Of a stretch of DNA of 8,015 nt, positions 6,061-8,015 are shown one piece after another. A program made the translations under genes and the position numbers. The notes below the pieces were generated by a model that saw only the letters and a program-made list of their open reading frames with translations, was not told the DNA's origin and did no database searches. This stretch comes from BS150m-G50 sp964517435 (GTDB lineage: Bacteria; CAIWAD01; BS150m-G50), in contig CAZFEC010000070.1 of assembly GCA_964517435.1 (NCBI GenBank), forward strand, positions 1 through 8,015, read 5' to 3'. Position 1 is the stretch's first letter. The number at the start of each line of letters is the position of its first letter.

Positions 6061-7040
6061 ACATTACCCCCTTCCCGCTCCGTGTCGGCGGCTTGCAGGC
6101 TCGCCAGGAAGAGATCCTCCATACTCGGCGGCACCCCGGTCAGCTGTTGGAAAGGAACAGCGGCTGCCTGGAGACGCGTTGCCAGATCCTCCGATGTGAG
6201 TCCCGGCTCGAGCGTCAGATGAATACTGTCTCCGAACAGCTGCGCCTGCCCGGTCATCCCCGCCTGAGCCAGCTGCTCCCAGGTCTGCAGCGGATGCTCG
6301 GTTTGCAGGCGTACGATCTTACTGGTCGATTTGGCGATCAGCTCCGCCGGGCTGTCCTCCGCCAGCAAGCGCCCGGCATGGATCAGTCCGACCCGGTCAC
6401 ACTGCTCAGCTTCCTCCATGTACGGGGTTGAAACCAGAATGGCGGTCTCCTCCCCCCGCAGCTCACGCAGGATGTCCCACAATTCCCGGCGGGAGACCGG
6501 ATCGACACCTACCGTCGGTTCATCCAGCAGGATTACCTGGGGCGAATGCATCAGAACACAGGAGAGGGCGAGTTTCTGTTTCATGCCACCGGAGAGCTGT
6601 CCGGCCCGCCTCTCCTTAAACTCGGTGAGATGCGAAAAGCGGTATAGTCGTTCGGTGCGGCGTTTCTGTTCCGCACGCGGCACCGCGTAAAGGTCACCGA
6701 AAAACCGCAGATTCTGCGCTACGGTCAGATCGGGGTAAAGGCTGAAACGCTGCGGCATGTAGCCAACGTGAGAACGGACATAGGCGCGCTGTTTGAGGGT
6801 GTCATGTCCCCACAGACGCACCTGCCCGGTATCTGGCACCACCAGGGAAACCAGGATGCGGATGAGCGTAGTCTTACCGGCGCCGTCCGGACCGACCAGG
6901 CCGTAGATTTCACCAGTCCGCAGCTGCAGTGAGATGTCATTGACCGCCCGGTTCTCACCCCAGGCGCGGCGGACAGCTACAGCTTCCAGCGGCAGTGACT
7001 GGTTTGATGCTGAGGGCGAGCGCTGTGACCGATTTGACAT
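6057..7040 (-). CDS. ABC exporter ATP-binding protein, equivalent to YbhF N-terminal half (NBD1)
   Basis: This 327-residue ATPase is the partner of the next gene product. Motifs: Walker A GPDGAGKTT (50-58), Q-loop Gln97 in GYMPQRFSLY, signature LSGGMKQK (149-156), Walker B VILLDEP (169-175) and D-loop VGVDPVSRR. The H-loop position is Pro206 (STPYMEEAEQC) instead of His; E. coli YbhF has Ser there in its first half (STSYLDEAEQC). The GPDGAGKTT wording and the paired changes identify it as the YbhF N-terminal half. A C-terminal extension of about 85 residues ends in PSMEDLF, as in other exporter ATPases. It lies 28 bases after the adaptor stop, without a clear Shine-Dalgarno site (GACAGG sits right at the start), and overlaps NBD2 by 4 bases. 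It probably hydrolyses ATP poorly at its own site. Confidence 0.93.
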   Translation of the reverse strand: MSNRSQRSPSASNQSLPLEAVAVRRAWGENRAVNDISLQLRTGEIYGLVGPDGAGKTTLIRILVSLVVPDTGQVRLWGHDTLKQRAYVRSHVGYMPQRFSLYPDLTVAQNLRFFGDLYAVPRAEQKRRTERLYRFSHLTEFKERRAGQLSGGMKQKLALSCVLMHSPQVILLDEPTVGVDPVSRRELWDILRELRGEETAILVSTPYMEEAEQCDRVGLIHAGRLLAEDSPAELIAKSTSKIVRLQTEHPLQTWEQLAQAGMTGQAQLFGDSIHLTLEPGLTSEDLATRLQAAAVPFQQLTGVPPSMEDLFLASLQAADTEREGGNV

Positions 7041-7068
7041 CCTGTCTCTGCTGTTTGAGGTTCAAAGG

Positions 7069-7965
7069 TTAGTCGAGGCGCACATCCACCGGCATACCAG
7101 CCTTCAACAGACCGTCCGGATTGGCGACACTAATACGCACTGCACAGACCAGCGCCGTGCGGGTTTCGCGCGTTTGAATCGTTTTCGGGGTAAACTCCGT
7201 TTCCTCTGAGATCCAGCTGATGCGTCCGTTGAAAGAGTCGGCACTACCGTCAGCGTAGACAGTAGCGCCACCACCTATTCTGGCGCGCGGCAGGTCGGGC
7301 AACGGGAGATAGATCGTCGCTTCCAGCTCGCTGGGATCCCCTAACTCCAGCACCGGTAAACCGGGTGCAAGCCATTCACCACGGCTGGTGTAAAGCGTCA
7401 GCACGATACCGTCCAGCGGAGCAGTCAGTGCCGCCTGCTCCAGCTGCCAGTTGAGTGTGGCCCTTGCAGCGGCGAGTTGACTGCGTTTGCTGGTGAGTAC
7501 CTGCCGTTGGTTATCTATGGCGGCCAACTGGTTCACCAGAACCACTTGCTCCGTCTGCAGCTCGTCCAACCTGGTGCCGGGAATCGCTCCCTCGTGGAGC
7601 AGTTTCTCGGTCCGCGCCAGGTTGGTCTCCACCAGCGCCAGGCGGCTCTGTAATTGCCGCGTCTGAAACTGCAGACCTTCACGACTCAGTTCCAGCTCCT
7701 GATCCTGTGCCGCCAGACCGTTCAGTTCCAGCTCCAGGCGCTCTGTCGCGAGTCTGGCCAGCAGTTGACCGGCTGTAATCCGTTGACCTTCCCTTACCAG
7801 GATCGTATCTATCTCACCGGCCAGGGGAGCGGAAAGCCGGGTTTTCTCCACCTCCAGTCTACCGTGATACAATCCGGTATCGTTGCGTACGGTATTGCAG
7901 CCGCTACTCAGCAGGAGCAGCAATAATCCGGTTGCTGCCAGCAACTTGCGTGTCAAGATCCTCAT
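7069..7965 (-). CDS. HlyD/YbhG-family periplasmic adaptor lipoprotein of the ABC exporter
   Basis: This is a membrane-fusion protein of 298 residues that links the inner-membrane ABC exporter to an outer-membrane channel. A lipoprotein signal (MRILTRKLL, Leu-rich core, SSGC) places the lipidated Cys at position 23. It is followed by a first lipoyl half-motif (about 40-75), a long coiled-coil hairpin (about 79-176, Leu/Gln/Glu/Arg rich), the second lipoyl half (TAPLDGIV, about 181-188), and a beta-barrel domain with EFTPKTIQT (257-265), a YbhG hallmark. It ends normally at AGMPVDVRLD. I chose the ATG at 7965 over the one at 7977 because it overlaps the upstream stop as ATGA and has GGAG 6 bases before it. 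The NBD1 gene starts 28 bases downstream. The asparagine after the lipid Cys does not signal inner-membrane retention by the E. coli Asp rule, so the membrane it sits in is uncertain. Confidence 0.92.
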   Translation of the reverse strand: MRILTRKLLAATGLLLLLLSSGCNTVRNDTGLYHGRLEVEKTRLSAPLAGEIDTILVREGQRITAGQLLARLATERLELELNGLAAQDQELELSREGLQFQTRQLQSRLALVETNLARTEKLLHEGAIPGTRLDELQTEQVVLVNQLAAIDNQRQVLTSKRSQLAAARATLNWQLEQAALTAPLDGIVLTLYTSRGEWLAPGLPVLELGDPSELEATIYLPLPDLPRARIGGGATVYADGSADSFNGRISWISEETEFTPKTIQTRETRTALVCAVRISVANPDGLLKAGMPVDVRLD

Positions 7966-8015
7966 TCCAGACTCCATTCCGCCGGTGGCAGGCCACTCAG
8001 CTGTTCGATTACGGT
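7962..8015 (-). CDS. C-terminal end of upstream gene, possibly TolC-like outer-membrane efflux protein (partial)
   Basis: The frame runs from the window edge through 17 codons, TVIEQLSGLPPAEWSLE, to a TGA at 7964-7962. That stop overlaps the adaptor ATG as ATGA, as at the other junctions of this operon, which is the main reason to believe it is a gene end. The LEQLxG-like wording (IEQLSGLPP) resembles the last helix of TolC-family proteins, and exporter operons of this type often begin with such a channel. With 17 residues the family call is only a suggestion; a TetR-type regulator is the main alternative. Confidence 0.5.
   Translation of the reverse strand, partial: TVIEQLSGLPPAEWSLE
7972..7975 (-). 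promoter_or_regulatory. Shine-Dalgarno (GGAG) deciding the adaptor start
   Basis: GGAG at 7975-7972 lies 6 bases before the ATG at 7965-7963, inside the end of the upstream gene. The alternative ATG at 7977 has GGCGGA directly against it, with no proper spacing, so 7965 is the better start. Confidence 0.6.

Noticed and set aside
7966..7977. Adaptor start at the upstream ATG (7977)
   Set aside because: It adds only MESG before the signal peptide and has no properly spaced ribosome binding site. The ATG at 7965 has GGAG 6 bases upstream and the ATGA overlap.

Overview
The window looks like chromosomal DNA from a diderm (Gram-negative) bacterium. It encodes a FadL-type outer-membrane barrel, a secreted FG-GAP protein and a lipoprotein-anchored ABC exporter of the YbhG/YbhF/YbhS kind. 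The genes are GC-rich: about 63% in a hand-counted stretch of the first gene, against about 35% in the leader at 1-240. The aconitase remnant is of the mitochondrial-like type, which suits FCB-group or related candidate phyla better than Proteobacteria. That placement is weak inference.

Left part, + strand. An AT-rich leader (1-287) precedes a fadL/ompP1-like gene (288-1616), which has a perfect AGGAGG ribosome binding site and ends at a strong hairpin terminator. After a 200-base gap comes a secreted seven-repeat FG-GAP protein (1817-3403) with a fibronectin-III-like tail. This gene stops only 3 bases short of the convergent reading frame coming from the right.

Right part, - strand, reading leftwards from 8015. 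The order is: the last 17 codons of an unlisted gene (probably a TolC-like protein); an HlyD/YbhG-like lipoprotein adaptor; two separate ABC ATPases that match the two halves of E. coli YbhF; and the N-terminal two thirds of a YbhS-like permease. Three of the four junctions are 4-base stop/start overlaps (ATGA, GTGA, ATGA), so this is a tightly coupled operon for a tripartite efflux or export system.

The most striking feature is at about 4505-4513. The permease breaks off inside its fourth membrane segment and continues, in frame, into the C-terminal half of a mitochondrial-type aconitase. The 628-codon frame (3407-5293) therefore lacks the last permease helices, and lacks aconitase domains 1-2 with one iron-sulfur cysteine ligand. 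Neither half should work as its family does. A misassembly joining two loci, or a real deletion, is more likely than a new enzyme. Read-level evidence across the joint would decide.
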